Shown here one piece after another: positions 25,622-34,394 of a stretch of 45,851 nt of DNA. Position 1 is the first letter of the stretch. The number at the start of each line of letters is the position of its first letter. A program made the position numbers and the translations under genes. The notes under the pieces were generated by a model. The model had not been told where the DNA came from and searched no databases. It was given only the letters and a program-made list of their open reading frames with translations. Origin of the DNA: Solirubrobacterales bacterium (GTDB lineage Bacteria; Actinomycetota; Thermoleophilia; Solirubrobacterales; 70-9); NCBI GenBank assembly GCA_025450195.1, contig JANWHW010000030.1, forward strand, positions 1 to 45,851, read 5' to 3'.

Positions 25622-26725
25622 ATGAGCGTCGAGACGATTTCCTTTGCCCGGGGCGCGCCCAGCGCCGACATCCTGCCCAAGGAGGCAGTGCGCGACGCGG
25701 CGGCTGCGGCGCTTGCCGAGGACTGGCAGAAGGCGCTGTCGTATGGGACTGGGATTGGCCATCCGGGCCTTTGCCAGTGGGTCGCCGAGAGGCATGGCGA
25801 CCTCGATGCCGGCCAGGTGATGATCGCCAACGGATCGCTGGAGGCGGGCTGGATGCTTTTCGAGCATCTGCTCGAGCCCGGTGACCGGGTCGTCGTCGAG
25901 CAGCCGACCTACGACCGGACCCTGCTGATGCTGCAGCGGCTCGGGGTGGAGCTCGTGCCGGTTCCGCTGGAGGCTGACGGCCTCGATGTCGGCGCATTGG
26001 AGGCAGCGCTTGCGGAGGGGCCGATCAAGCTCGCCCACATCATCCCCAACTTCCATAACCCCGCCGGCTGCACACTCTCCGCGGAGAAGCGGGTGCGGAT
26101 AGTTGAGCTGGCCACCGAGCACGACTTCTGGGTTTTCGAGGACGACCCTTACCGAGAGCTGCCCTTCGAGGGAGAGGCGCTGGAGACGATGCTCTCAATG
26201 GACAAGGCCGACCGGGTCATCCACGCTTCGTCCTTCTCGAAGACAGTCAGCCCAGGCGTACGTGTCGGCTACCTCGCTGGGCCGGGAGCAGTGATCTCCA
26301 AGCTTGCGAAGAGGGCAAACGAGACCTACATCTCGCCGAACATGCTGGCCGAGGCAGTGGTGCTCGAGCTGTGCAGCTCCGGTGGCCTGGATCGCAACAT
26401 CGAGTTCGTCAAGGGCGCCTTGCGCGATCGTCGCGACGCGCTGGTCGAGGCGCTGGGTGAGCAAATTCCCGAGGCCGAGTTCGTCGTGCCCGGCGGTGGC
26501 TACTTCCTCTGGCTCGACCTCACCGCGGGAACCGACACCGCGGCCCTTCTAGCCGAGGCGAAGGGCGAAGGCGTTGCCTTCGTCGCGGGGCCGGACTTCA
26601 TGATCGACGGCGGCGAGAACAGCCTCCGACTCTCCTTCGCAAGCGTGCCACCCGATCGCATCCCGGAGGGCGTTGCCCGCATCGCCCGCGCTCTAGAGCG
26701 CACCCGCGCCGGCTCACCCGCCTAA
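25622..26725 (+). CDS. fold-type I PLP aminotransferase (2-aminoadipate/aromatic-type)
   Basis: 367 residues from ATG 25622 (MSVETISFARGAPSADILP). It has IANGSLEAGWMLFEHLLEPGDRVVVEQPTYDRT, HIIPNFHNPAGCTLS, VFEDDPYRELPFEG and SSFSKTVSPGVRVGYL; Lys207 (in FSKT) binds PLP. The SxRxGR-type ending is visible as NSLRLSFASVPPDRI. There is no winged-helix domain, so it is a free enzyme rather than a MocR regulator. LysN-type enzymes make 2-aminoadipate or transaminate aromatic amino acids; which one applies is not decidable here. Its stop lies inside a 15-bp inverted repeat shared with the opposite gene. Confidence 0.9.
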   Translation: MSVETISFARGAPSADILPKEAVRDAAAAALAEDWQKALSYGTGIGHPGLCQWVAERHGDLDAGQVMIANGSLEAGWMLFEHLLEPGDRVVVEQPTYDRTLLMLQRLGVELVPVPLEADGLDVGALEAALAEGPIKLAHIIPNFHNPAGCTLSAEKRVRIVELATEHDFWVFEDDPYRELPFEGEALETMLSMDKADRVIHASSFSKTVSPGVRVGYLAGPGAVISKLAKRANETYISPNMLAEAVVLELCSSGGLDRNIEFVKGALRDRRDALVEALGEQIPEAEFVVPGGGYFLWLDLTAGTDTAALLAEAKGEGVAFVAGPDFMIDGGENSLRLSFASVPPDRIPEGVARIARALERTRAGSPA

Positions 26726-26820
26726 GCCAGCGCAGTCGGCGCCTGGCGGCGTCCTCGGTCGCTCACGTGCGAAGCACGCTTGCTCCCTGCGTCCTTGCCG
26801 CGCTTGACTGCGCTGGCTTA
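26723..26820. repeat. 15-bp inverted repeat enclosing both stops of convergent genes
   Basis: TAAGCCAGCGCAGTC (26723-26737) and its exact reverse complement (26806-26820) bracket 68 bp. The first TAA is the aminotransferase stop; the TTA at 26818-26820 is the stop of the leftward regulator. A small hairpin CGTGC-GAA-GCACG lies inside. In RNA it would form a long stem after each stop and may work as a shared terminator. Confidence 0.8.
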
Positions 26821-27525
26821 GCGGCCGTAGCGGTCTGAGGAGAGGACCAATTGGTCTGGAATTGCCGCCCGGGGCGGTGGTGCTGGATCGGCTCGAACGG
26901 AGACGGTCTCCGCGACGCTGGGAGAGACGCGATGCGAGCCGTCATCGGAGGCGATCGTCACCCCGTCGTCGTCTGACTCCTCGACGGTGCCCTCCAACCC
27001 TGGCTCCAGGCCCGCCTCTTTCAAGTAGTGCAGCAACTCCTCGGCCTCGTTCTCAAAGCGCAGCACGTGGACCTTGGCGCCGACCTCGACATCGGCAAGC
27101 AGCGCTCCCTGCTCGCGCGCGCCCTCGACGATCGGGTGCCCGTGCGGGCAGGTGGTCGCGTCACCGATTGCCGCCCGCATCCGCTCCTCGAGGACGGGGG
27201 ACATCGCGTGCTCGATCCGCTCGGCCTCCTCGTGGACCTCGTCCCAGGGGATGCCCAGCACATCGGTGAGGAAGCGCTCGATCATCCGGTGGCGCCGGAC
27301 GATGTGGCTCGCGTGGTCTCGCCCCGACTCGGTGAAGCTGAGTGACTTGTCGGGCTTCCGCTCCACGTAGCCGTCGTTGACCAAGCGGCCGATCATCTCG
27401 TGGACCGTGGGGGGCGAGAGCTGCATCGCGCGGGCGATATTTGCGCCGGTCATCGGCAGCCCGGCCTCCTCCAGCCAGAACATGATCTCCAGGTACTCCT
27501 GCTCGGCGACGGTCGCGTCACTCAT
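26818..27525 (-). CDS. DtxR/MntR-family metal-dependent repressor
   Basis: 235 residues from the ATG at 27525 (MSDATVAEQEYLEIMFWL). A winged helix (MTGANIARAMQLSPPTVHEMIGRLVNDGYVERK) is followed by the dimerisation/metal domain with HRMIERFLTDVLGIPWDEVHEEAERIEHAMSP and CPHGHPI, the usual metal-ligand segments. A C-terminal SH3/FeoA-like domain (residues about 150-235) is present. Such regulators sense Mn or Fe and repress uptake genes. The HAD gene ends 10 bp upstream on the same strand, so they share a transcript. Which metal it senses cannot be told from the sequence. Confidence 0.9.
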   Translation of the reverse strand: MSDATVAEQEYLEIMFWLEEAGLPMTGANIARAMQLSPPTVHEMIGRLVNDGYVERKPDKSLSFTESGRDHASHIVRRHRMIERFLTDVLGIPWDEVHEEAERIEHAMSPVLEERMRAAIGDATTCPHGHPIVEGAREQGALLADVEVGAKVHVLRFENEAEELLHYLKEAGLEPGLEGTVEESDDDGVTIASDDGSHRVSPSVAETVSVRADPAPPPRAAIPDQLVLSSDRYGR

Positions 27526-27535
27526 CGCTTCGATA

Positions 27536-28351
27536 CTAACGACGCTCAATCAGCGTAGAAACGACCGCCTCGTAGAAGCCGTCGCCCATTGCGCCCTCGG
27601 TGACGGTTGCGTTGTCCCATGCGGAGAGCGCCTGGCGCAGGCCGGGGTCGCGCTCGGGCCCGTTGGCGACGACGAAGAAGCGCCCCACCGCGGCGGCAAC
27701 CTCGAGGTCCTCGACCGAGTCGCCGACCGCGATGCAGTCGGCGGGGTCATAGCCGCGAGCCCGCGCATGTGCGGCAACGGCATTTGCCTTGCTGACCATC
27801 TGCGGCACCAGGTGGTAGGCGTGGGTGGGCCCGTCGATGGCCGGCATCTCACGGCCGATCGCTCCGTTGTCGAGAAGGCGCAGATCGCCGTGCCCTTCCT
27901 TGCCGAGCAGCTCGTTTGCGGCGGGGACATCGACCTTGCCGCGGAAGAGGTGGGAGAGAACGCGGCCGTGATGCCAGGGAGCGTGGTACTCGAGTCGCCC
28001 TTCGAAATGCTTGAACAGCAGCTTCGGGATGCCGCGCTGCTCGATCTTCTCGTAGACGGTGCCGTCCTCGTCGGGGACGAGGTCCCCGGTCAGCAGCGTC
28101 GTCTCGCCGTCGATCGCGTAGGCGCAGCCGGCCTCATAGATGTAGGAGGTCTGGCCCATTAGCCGGGCCGCCTCATGGACCTGCGCCTCGCGGCGGCCCG
28201 ACATGATCACCACCTCAACCCCGGCTCGCTCGCATGCCTCGAGCCCTCGCGCCTGGGCAAGCGAGAACGCGCCCTCGGCGTCGCGGAAGAGCGAGCTGCC
28301 CTTGCCGAGCAGGGTGCCGTCGAGATCGGTGTAGACACAGCGCAGCGCCAT
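27536..28351 (-). CDS. HAD-superfamily phosphatase (Cof/MPGP-type)
   Basis: 271 residues from ATG at 28351 (MALRCVYTDLDGTLLGKGSSLF); an upstream open frame up to about 29014 overlaps the folP-like gene and is ignored. DLDGTLLG is motif I, VVIMSGRRE motif II, SKANAVAAHARARG motif III and CIAVGDSVEDLEVAAAVG motif IV, the order of type IIB HAD sugar phosphatases such as mannosyl-3-phosphoglycerate phosphatase. A C2-type cap lies between. The substrate is unknown. It precedes the DtxR regulator by 10 bp, and its start overlaps the 5' region of the divergent DHPS-like gene. Confidence 0.85.
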   Translation of the reverse strand: MALRCVYTDLDGTLLGKGSSLFRDAEGAFSLAQARGLEACERAGVEVVIMSGRREAQVHEAARLMGQTSYIYEAGCAYAIDGETTLLTGDLVPDEDGTVYEKIEQRGIPKLLFKHFEGRLEYHAPWHHGRVLSHLFRGKVDVPAANELLGKEGHGDLRLLDNGAIGREMPAIDGPTHAYHLVPQMVSKANAVAAHARARGYDPADCIAVGDSVEDLEVAAAVGRFFVVANGPERDPGLRQALSAWDNATVTEGAMGDGFYEAVVSTLIERR

Positions 28352-28376
28352 GGTTGCGGTCGCTACGGTAGCCGCC

Positions 28377-29291
28377 ATGAGTGCAGAGCGAGCGAAGCGT
28401 CGCAATCTGATTCCCCGCAAGCGAGCGGAGCGAGATCCAGTTGCATGCTGGCGACTAGCCGATCGAACCCTCGAGCTGGAGCAGCCGCTTGCGGCCGGGA
28501 TCGTCAACGTCACCACCGACTCGATGTTCGAAGGGGCGCGGAGCGAGACGCCCGAGCAGGCGATCCGCGACGGCAAGGAGCTGGTCGAGGCGGGGTTCGA
28601 CATGCTGGATGTCGGCGCGGTGGCGGCCAAAAGCGGCCCTCCGGTCCCCCCGGATGAGGAGGCCGCGGCGCTGGTGCCGGCAATCGAAGGGCTTGTCGGC
28701 GCCGGTGTCCCGGTCTCGGCCGACACCTTCTCAGCCGAGGTCGCGAGAGCCGCGTTGGCGGCGGGGGCGGTGGTCGTCAACGACATCTCCGGCGGCTCGG
28801 AGGAGATGTTCGAGCTGGTGGCCGAGACCGGCTGTGGGTACGTGCTGATGCACATCGAGGGGCCCCCACGGGTTGATCGGCGGCCTCGCGAGTACAGCGA
28901 CGTGGTCGAGCATCTCAAGTCGTGGTTTGGGGGGAGAGTCGAGCTGGCGGTTGGCCTTGGAGTCGATGAGGAGCAGATCGCGATCGACCCCGGACTCGAC
29001 TTCGACCTCACCACCGACCAGGACCTGGAGATCCTGCGCCGGCTGGATGAGCTCCGCGACCTGGGGCTCCCCCTCTATGTGTCGCTCTCACGCAAGGACT
29101 TCATCGGAGCCGTGCTGGCGGGGTCCTGGGAGGACCGGCTTCCGGCGGCCGACCGCGAGTGGGGAACGATTGCGGCGCTGACCCTGGCTGTCCAGGGGGG
29201 CGCCGACATCCTCCGGATCCACGACGGCAGCTCGCTGCAAGCGATGCGCGTCGCCGGCCGCATTGCTCGGCCCGCCCGGAGCGCCTCCTAG
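28377..29291 (+). CDS. dihydropteroate synthase-like protein, divergent
   Basis: 304 residues from the ATG at 28377; an ATG at 28350 would overlap the divergent gene. The DHPS barrel is recognisable by GIVNVTTDSMFEGA, VSADTFSAEVARAALAAGAVVVNDISGG, VLMHIEGPPR, IAIDPGLDFDL, LSRKDFIGAVL and IHDGSS. Several usual residues differ: the ESTRPG loop is replaced by AVAAKSG and the GFGKT of the pterin site by DFDLT. It may be an active enzyme with altered loops or a paralogue such as mycobacterial FolP2. Its stop shares one base with the start of the helicase gene; no other folate gene is in the window. Confidence 0.8.
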   Translation: MSAERAKRRNLIPRKRAERDPVACWRLADRTLELEQPLAAGIVNVTTDSMFEGARSETPEQAIRDGKELVEAGFDMLDVGAVAAKSGPPVPPDEEAAALVPAIEGLVGAGVPVSADTFSAEVARAALAAGAVVVNDISGGSEEMFELVAETGCGYVLMHIEGPPRVDRRPREYSDVVEHLKSWFGGRVELAVGLGVDEEQIAIDPGLDFDLTTDQDLEILRRLDELRDLGLPLYVSLSRKDFIGAVLAGSWEDRLPAADREWGTIAALTLAVQGGADILRIHDGSSLQAMRVAGRIARPARSAS

Positions 29292-31564
29292 TGGCGACGG
29301 GCCTGCTCGAGACACCTTGGGCAATTGCGATCGACCCAGCCCGGCGCGACGGTCGCATCGTCGCCGAGAGCGCCGAGACGGAGCGCAAGTCGAAACAGGT
29401 GGCGATACCCAAATCGCTCGACCCCGCCTTTGTCGAGGCGCTGAACGCCGCCGGCATCGATCGTCTCTATTCCCATCAGCTCGAGGCCCTCAAGGCGGCG
29501 GAGAACGCCAACCTCGTGATCACCAGCGGCACCGCGTCGGGCAAGAGCCTTGCTTTCAACCTGCCGGTTCTCGACGGCATTGCCCGCGATCCCAAGCAGC
29601 GCGCCCTCTACCTCTACCCAACGAAGCCGCTTGCCCAGGACCAAGCGCGAAAGCTCGCAAGTCTGCGCCCACCGGGCCTGCGCGAGGCGATCTATGACGG
29701 CGACACACCGCGCGACGAGCGGCCGGCGATTCGCCGCCGCAACAACCTGGTTCTCACAAACCCCGACATGCTCCACGTCGGGTTGCTCCCCAACCACAAG
29801 AGCTGGGGCGACTTCCTCTCCAACCTGCGTTGGATCGTCGTCGATGAGGCCCATACCTATCGTGGTGTCTTCGGGTCTCACGTCGGCAACGTGCTGCGGC
29901 GGCTGCGGCGCGTGGCGCGAGCCTATGGCGCCGACCCGCGCTTCCTTTTGGCCTCGGCGACAATCGCCAACCCAGTCGAGCTGGCCGAGCGGCTGGTCGG
30001 CTTGCCGTTTGAGCTGATCGACGAGGACGGGGGCCCGCGAGCCGGCCGCGAGATCGCGATGTGGAACCCGCCGCTGATCGACAGGGCGACCGGCACACGG
30101 CGCTCAGCGCTCTCCGAGGCGGCTGAGCTCCTGGCCGACCTCGTCTCCAATGACGTGCGGACTATCTGCTTCCTCAAGAGCCGGCGCGGGATCGAGCTGA
30201 TCCAGCGCTTTGCCCGCGATGCGTTGAAGGCGCGCGGAAAGCTTGCGCTGGCGGAGCGGATCGCTCCCTACCGGGGCGGCTACACCCCGCAGCAGCGGCG
30301 TGAGATCGAGGCCCGGCTGACAGAGGGCGAGCTGCTGGCGGTGGTGGCAACCGACGCCCTGGAGCTGGGCATCGACATTGGCGAGCTCGATGCCGCGATC
30401 TGCGTGACCTTTCCCGGGACCGTCGCCAGCTTGCGGCAGATGTGGGGCAGGGCAGGGCGCAGGCGGCGAGGTCTGGCCATCTACGTTGCCGGACAGGACG
30501 CGCTCGACCAGTTTTTCTGTCGCCACCCAGATGAGTTCATCGACCGACCGGTCGAGGCGGCGATCCTCGACCACGAAAACGAGCAGATCGCTTCCCGTCA
30601 CCTGATCGCGGCGGCCTACGAGATGCCGCTCACCGACTCCGACGACGAGATCTTCGGCGAGGCGTGGCGTGGGCGGGCAGAACGACTCACCTCGGAAGGC
30701 GAGCTCCGCCGCGCAGGCCGGAAACTGATGGCCAGTCGCAGCGAGTTCGTCGCTTCGAAGATCCCGTTGCGCTCAGCCTCGACCGACTCGGTTGCGGTGA
30801 TCGAGCGCGGCTCCGGCGAGATGCTCGGGCTGGTCGAGGCGGAGCGCGCCTTTACCACCATCCATCCCGGCGCGATCTACCTGCACATGGGGCGCTCCTA
30901 TGAGGTCGAGCAGCTCGACATTCGAGGGCGCCGTGCGATCGTCTCGGCCTTCGAGGGCGATTGGTACACGCGCCCCAAGAAGGACACCGAGATCTACATC
31001 GATCGGATCCGCGAGCAGCGGCAGACAGCGGGAGTCGATCTGCACTTCGGCGAGGTCTCGGTCACCGAGCAGGTGATCGCCTTCCAGCGCGTCTCAATCA
31101 CCGACCAGAAACCGGTGGACATCGTCTCGCTGGACCTTCCCGAGCAGAGCTACGCGACCCAGGCGCTCTGGTACGTGGTGCCGGACGAGCTCCGCAACAC
31201 GATGCCGCTGAATGTGCTGCTCGGCTCGCTCCATGCGACCGAGCACGGGCAGATCGCCGTGCTGCCGCTGATCGCTATGTGCGACCGCTGGGACATTGGG
31301 GGCCTCTCGACCAACGTCCACTTCCAGACGGGCGAGGCGACGATCTTCATCTACGACGGTCACCCGGGCGGCGTGGGGATAACCCTGCGCGGCTATGAGC
31401 AGTTCGAGCGCCTGCTCGGTGACGCCGAGCGATTGATCGCCGAGTGTCCCTGCGAATCCGGTTGCCCCTCCTGCGTACAGAGTCCCAAGTGCGGCAACCT
31501 CAACGAACCTCTCCACAAGGAGGGCGCGTTGGAGTTGATGCGGACGATGAAGGGAGCCCAGTGA
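29291..31564 (+). CDS. MrfA-type DEAD/DEAH helicase with DUF1998 C-terminus
   Basis: 757 residues from GTG 29291, overlapping the folP-like stop by one base. Walker A GTASGKS, VVDEAHTYRG (DEAH), LASATIANP, and ATDALELGIDIGELDA with WGRAGRRRRG as motif VI are all present. The C-terminal DUF1998 region ends with CPCESGCPSCVQSPKCGN, the four-cysteine zinc site. This domain order matches Bacillus subtilis MrfA (YprA), a 3'-5' DNA helicase needed to repair mitomycin C lesions. The 4-bp overlap with the next gene completes a three-gene operon. The MrfA nuclease partner MrfB was not seen. DNA repair role is by family. Confidence 0.92.
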   Translation: MATGLLETPWAIAIDPARRDGRIVAESAETERKSKQVAIPKSLDPAFVEALNAAGIDRLYSHQLEALKAAENANLVITSGTASGKSLAFNLPVLDGIARDPKQRALYLYPTKPLAQDQARKLASLRPPGLREAIYDGDTPRDERPAIRRRNNLVLTNPDMLHVGLLPNHKSWGDFLSNLRWIVVDEAHTYRGVFGSHVGNVLRRLRRVARAYGADPRFLLASATIANPVELAERLVGLPFELIDEDGGPRAGREIAMWNPPLIDRATGTRRSALSEAAELLADLVSNDVRTICFLKSRRGIELIQRFARDALKARGKLALAERIAPYRGGYTPQQRREIEARLTEGELLAVVATDALELGIDIGELDAAICVTFPGTVASLRQMWGRAGRRRRGLAIYVAGQDALDQFFCRHPDEFIDRPVEAAILDHENEQIASRHLIAAAYEMPLTDSDDEIFGEAWRGRAERLTSEGELRRAGRKLMASRSEFVASKIPLRSASTDSVAVIERGSGEMLGLVEAERAFTTIHPGAIYLHMGRSYEVEQLDIRGRRAIVSAFEGDWYTRPKKDTEIYIDRIREQRQTAGVDLHFGEVSVTEQVIAFQRVSITDQKPVDIVSLDLPEQSYATQALWYVVPDELRNTMPLNVLLGSLHATEHGQIAVLPLIAMCDRWDIGGLSTNVHFQTGEATIFIYDGHPGGVGITLRGYEQFERLLGDAERLIAECPCESGCPSCVQSPKCGNLNEPLHKEGALELMRTMKGAQ

Positions 31565-32115
31565 AGGGAGAGAGTGAGCCTCGCCGTCACGAACAGCAGG
31601 GAGGTTCCGTCGAGGCCCACCCCCTCCCTTCCGAGCGCACACGTCAAATCGCCGTCATCGGCTCCGGTAGGTGCGACGAGGAGTCGGAGGCATGGCGCCT
31701 TGCCGAGGAGGTGGGTCAGCGGCTCGCCAAAGCTGGCGTCGTCCTCGTCTGCGGGGGAGGCGGGGGCGTGATGGAGGCGGCGTCCCGGGGTGCCGCGCAG
31801 GCCGGTGGCACTGTGATCGGAATCGTGCCCTCGAACTCGCCGGCGGACGCGAATCCCCACTGCACCCACGTGGTCTCCACCGGCATCGGCTACGCGCGGA
31901 ACCTCGCCGTCGTTGCTTCGGGCGAAGCCGTGATCGCGGTCAGCGGCGAGTGGGGCACCCTCTCGGAGATCGGCCACGCCCGCCAGCTCGATCGCACCGT
32001 TATCGCCCTCCGCAGTTGGGCCCTGCGTGGCGAAGGCCCGATGGAGTCCGCCCCGGGCATCGTCCCAGTGGCGAGTGCCGAGGAGGCCGTTGCGGCCGCC
32101 CTCGATGCGGTCTGA
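31561..32115 (+). CDS. LOG/TIGR00725-family Rossmann-fold protein
   Basis: 184 residues from GTG 31561, sharing GTGA with the helicase stop. IAVIGSGRCDEESEAWRLAEEVGQRLAKAG begins the Rossmann fold, and VCGGGGGVMEAASRGAAQAGG and VSGEWGTLSEIGHARQL match the TIGR00725/DprA-like superfamily. LOG proteins cleave cytokinin ribotides, but the TIGR00725 branch has no known reaction. The first 30 residues are charged and may be disordered. Its coupling to a repair helicase is intriguing, but a link is not shown. Confidence 0.85.
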   Translation: MKGESEPRRHEQQGGSVEAHPLPSERTRQIAVIGSGRCDEESEAWRLAEEVGQRLAKAGVVLVCGGGGGVMEAASRGAAQAGGTVIGIVPSNSPADANPHCTHVVSTGIGYARNLAVVASGEAVIAVSGEWGTLSEIGHARQLDRTVIALRSWALRGEGPMESAPGIVPVASAEEAVAAALDAV

Positions 32116-32199
32116 CCGGAAGCAGTCTGGGTCCAAACGCGCTCGCCCTCGTCTGCCGACGGTCGCTAGCCTTCCCCGAGCGCGGCTCGCCGCGTTGCT

Positions 32200-32272
32200 G
32201 GCGAGGTAGCTCAGTTGGTAGAGCACACGACTGAAAATCGTGGTGTCGTGGGTTCGATTCCCACCCTCGCCA
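32200..32272 (+). tRNA. tRNA-Phe(GAA)
   Basis: 73 nt, acceptor stem GGCGAGG (32200-32206) paired with CCTCGCC (32265-32271) and discriminator A. Anticodon loop CTGAAAA with GAA at 32233-32235 in stem CACGA/TCGTG. The T-loop GGTTCGATTCC and D-arm are complete; CCA not encoded. A lower-GC stretch starts right after it. Confidence 0.97.
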
Positions 32273-32364
32273 TTCCCCGAATCCCAGACCTGGCCTCAAG
32301 TCGAGGTCCGGGCCGGGATCGGGCGCAATGGCCGAGGTAACAGCGGGGGTAACAGGAGATCCGC

Positions 32365-32520
32365 ATGGCAGACGATGAGACGCACGATCTGACTCAGATT
32401 TCCGACCTTCTTAAGGCTCTCGAAAGTCGAAATTGCGCTCCCGGCCACCAGGTGGATCGGATCGGAGCGTTTGACGGGACGCCTGTCAGCCTCCAATGGT
32501 TAACTCGGAACCGCCGCTGA
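32365..32520 (+). CDS. 51-residue ORF of unknown function
   Basis: ATG 32365 with CAGGAG seven bases upstream. The product begins MADDETHDLTQISDLLKALES and ends RNRR. No family recognised and no membrane segment. Lower-GC DNA between tRNA-Phe and a methyltransferase; it could be an acquired gene or a chance ORF. Confidence 0.35.
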   Translation: MADDETHDLTQISDLLKALESRNCAPGHQVDRIGAFDGTPVSLQWLTRNRR

Positions 32521-32562
32521 TGGATGGCCGGGTGGCTCTAAGGACTGAATAGACTCGCGGCG

Positions 32563-33180
32563 ATGGCGATCATTGACGAGCGGGTCCGCGCTTATTACGA
32601 CCGCCGCGCGTTGGAGTACGACGACTGGTGGTTAGGAAAGGGACTTTTCAAGCGCCGCAATCGTCCTGGCTGGGCCGCAGAGGTCGAGTTGCTCACGAGG
32701 TTGCTTGAGCAGCTATCCCCAGCCCGCACTCTCGACATAGCATGTGGGACCGGCTTCCTCACCTGCCACCTCCGCGGTGAGGTAGTGGGCCTAGATCAGA
32801 GCGCGGAAATGGTCCAAATCGCTGCTTCGAGGATGCCTACTGCACAGGTACTCCAGGGCGATGCAGTCCCGCTCCCATTCCGAGACCAGGCGTTCGACCG
32901 AATCTTCACGAGCCATTTCTATGGGCATCTCCTTCCTGCCGAGCGTGTGGCGTTTCTCGCCGAGGTTTGCCGAGTAGGCGCACAGCTTGTGGTTGTGGAT
33001 GCCGCATTGCGCGACGACGTGGACAGAGAGGAATGGCAGGAGCGGACGCTGAATGATGGATCGTGCCACCGGGTTTACAAGCGCTATTTTGTCGCTACCG
33101 ATCTGGTTGAGGAGTTTGGTGGCGGCACGGTGTTGCACGAAGGGCGCTGGTTCGTCGCCGTTGCGGTTGAAACCGGCTGA
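32563..33180 (+). CDS. class I SAM-dependent methyltransferase
   Basis: 205 residues. TLDIACGTGFLTCHL is motif I (SAM-binding), VVGLDQSAEMVQIAASRMP carries the acidic ribose contact, and VLQGDAVPLPFRDQAFDRIF is the motif II/III region. It begins with RVRAYYDRRALEYDDWW, typical of UbiE/methyltransf_11-type small-molecule enzymes. The acceptor is unknown. Codon use is less GC-biased than in most window genes. The phosphoesterase gene follows 33 bp later on the same strand. Confidence 0.9.
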   Translation: MAIIDERVRAYYDRRALEYDDWWLGKGLFKRRNRPGWAAEVELLTRLLEQLSPARTLDIACGTGFLTCHLRGEVVGLDQSAEMVQIAASRMPTAQVLQGDAVPLPFRDQAFDRIFTSHFYGHLLPAERVAFLAEVCRVGAQLVVVDAALRDDVDREEWQERTLNDGSCHRVYKRYFVATDLVEEFGGGTVLHEGRWFVAVAVETG

Positions 33181-33213
33181 CCGAGGCACCCTGGCGGGAT
33201 AGGTTCACCAATT

Positions 33214-34335
33214 GTGCGAACCGCAATCGTCTCCGATCTGCACCTCGGCAGCCACTCCGGCAAGGATCTGCTGCGCGACTTGGAAATCCGGCGTGCCCTG
33301 CTGGAGGAGATCGAATCCGCCGACCGCCTGGTACTGCTCGGCGACGTAATTGAGTTACTTGAGCTGCCGCTCGCCGCGGTGCTGGCCGTCGCCAAGCCCT
33401 TCTTTGAGGAGCTTGGAGAAGCGATGGCGGGGCGCAAGGTGATCCTCGTCCCCGGCAATCACGATTACCGGCTCGCTGAGCCGCTGCTTGAACAAGTCGC
33501 TGTTCAGGGACGGCGGCTCGGCCTTGAGCAACGCGTTGCGCCCGTCGGCAGGACAGCGAAACGGATCGCCACGTGGCTGGGGGATTCAGAGCTGGAGATC
33601 GCTTACCCGGGTGTGTGGCTGCGTGATGATGTATATGCCACCCACGGCCACTACATGGACTGCCACCGAGGCCTACTCCGTATGGAGTGCATCGCTCCCG
33701 CAGTGGTGATGCGTGCATTCGGCTCATTGCCCAATCTGGCGGACCCGGCCGAGTACGAGCGTGTGCTACGCCCCATCTATCGATTCGGCTTCTCCTTAGC
33801 TCAGGTAGGATTTGGACGCTGTGCCATGCGCCTGATGCAGCGCACATGGCGCACGATGTTTGGCCGTAAAGGCAGGGGTGCCCACCGCACAGTGTTCAGC
33901 GTCGGCGTTTCGGCTGGGGTCTGGAGTCTCAACCGCCTTCTTCGTGCCGAGTTCTGTGCCGACCCCTCGGGAACGGCGATCTACCGCGGCAGCATTGACG
34001 GCGGGACTCAGCTAGTTGAGCGGCTGCAAGTTCGCGCCGCTCATACGATTATGGGCCATAGCCACTGGGGTGGCCCCGGGTGGAAAGAGGCGGAGTGGCT
34101 TCTGCCCGACGGCGGATATCTCTACAACACTGGCAACTGGGTTTTCGATCCAGCCCTCCACGACGCCCGCACTCCGCCTGGGGCCAACTGGCCCGGGACC
34201 GTCATTTGGCTGGAAGACACGGGATCACCTCTCCGCACCAATCTGCTGTCGGAGCGGCCGCTCGGCGAGCTGGCGGCTGCGGTAGCCCGCATTGCCCCCG
34301 GCGAGGGATCGAGGCAGTCAGTGCAGGCCCCATAA
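33214..34335 (+). CDS. calcineurin-like metallophosphoesterase
   Basis: 373 residues with GTG start at 33214. VSDLHLGSHSG, LLGDVIELLE, PGNHDYRLAE, YATHGHYMD and IMGHSHWGG supply the metal ligands, and a long central helical insert (residues about 90-240) is unusual for small phosphodiesterases. The substrate could be a nucleotide, lipid or UDP-sugar. There is no signal peptide, so it is cytoplasmic. It lies downstream of the methyltransferase in the same lower-GC segment. The gene relic begins 59 bp after its stop. Confidence 0.85.
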   Translation: MRTAIVSDLHLGSHSGKDLLRDLEIRRALLEEIESADRLVLLGDVIELLELPLAAVLAVAKPFFEELGEAMAGRKVILVPGNHDYRLAEPLLEQVAVQGRRLGLEQRVAPVGRTAKRIATWLGDSELEIAYPGVWLRDDVYATHGHYMDCHRGLLRMECIAPAVVMRAFGSLPNLADPAEYERVLRPIYRFGFSLAQVGFGRCAMRLMQRTWRTMFGRKGRGAHRTVFSVGVSAGVWSLNRLLRAEFCADPSGTAIYRGSIDGGTQLVERLQVRAAHTIMGHSHWGGPGWKEAEWLLPDGGYLYNTGNWVFDPALHDARTPPGANWPGTVIWLEDTGSPLRTNLLSERPLGELAAAVARIAPGEGSRQSVQAP

Positions 34336-34394
34336 CCCGGAGTTGAAGGCACTAGCTCTATGACCGCCTGCCCCGCTCGTAGCCAGGTGTCTAG

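Noticed and set aside
27536-29014. 492-codon frame including the HAD phosphatase
   Set aside because: The upstream extension is antisense to the DHPS-like gene; the real protein starts at 28351.
32000-32299. Minus-strand ORF with GWESNPRHHDFQSCALPTELP
   Set aside because: Antisense translation of tRNA-Phe; not a gene.
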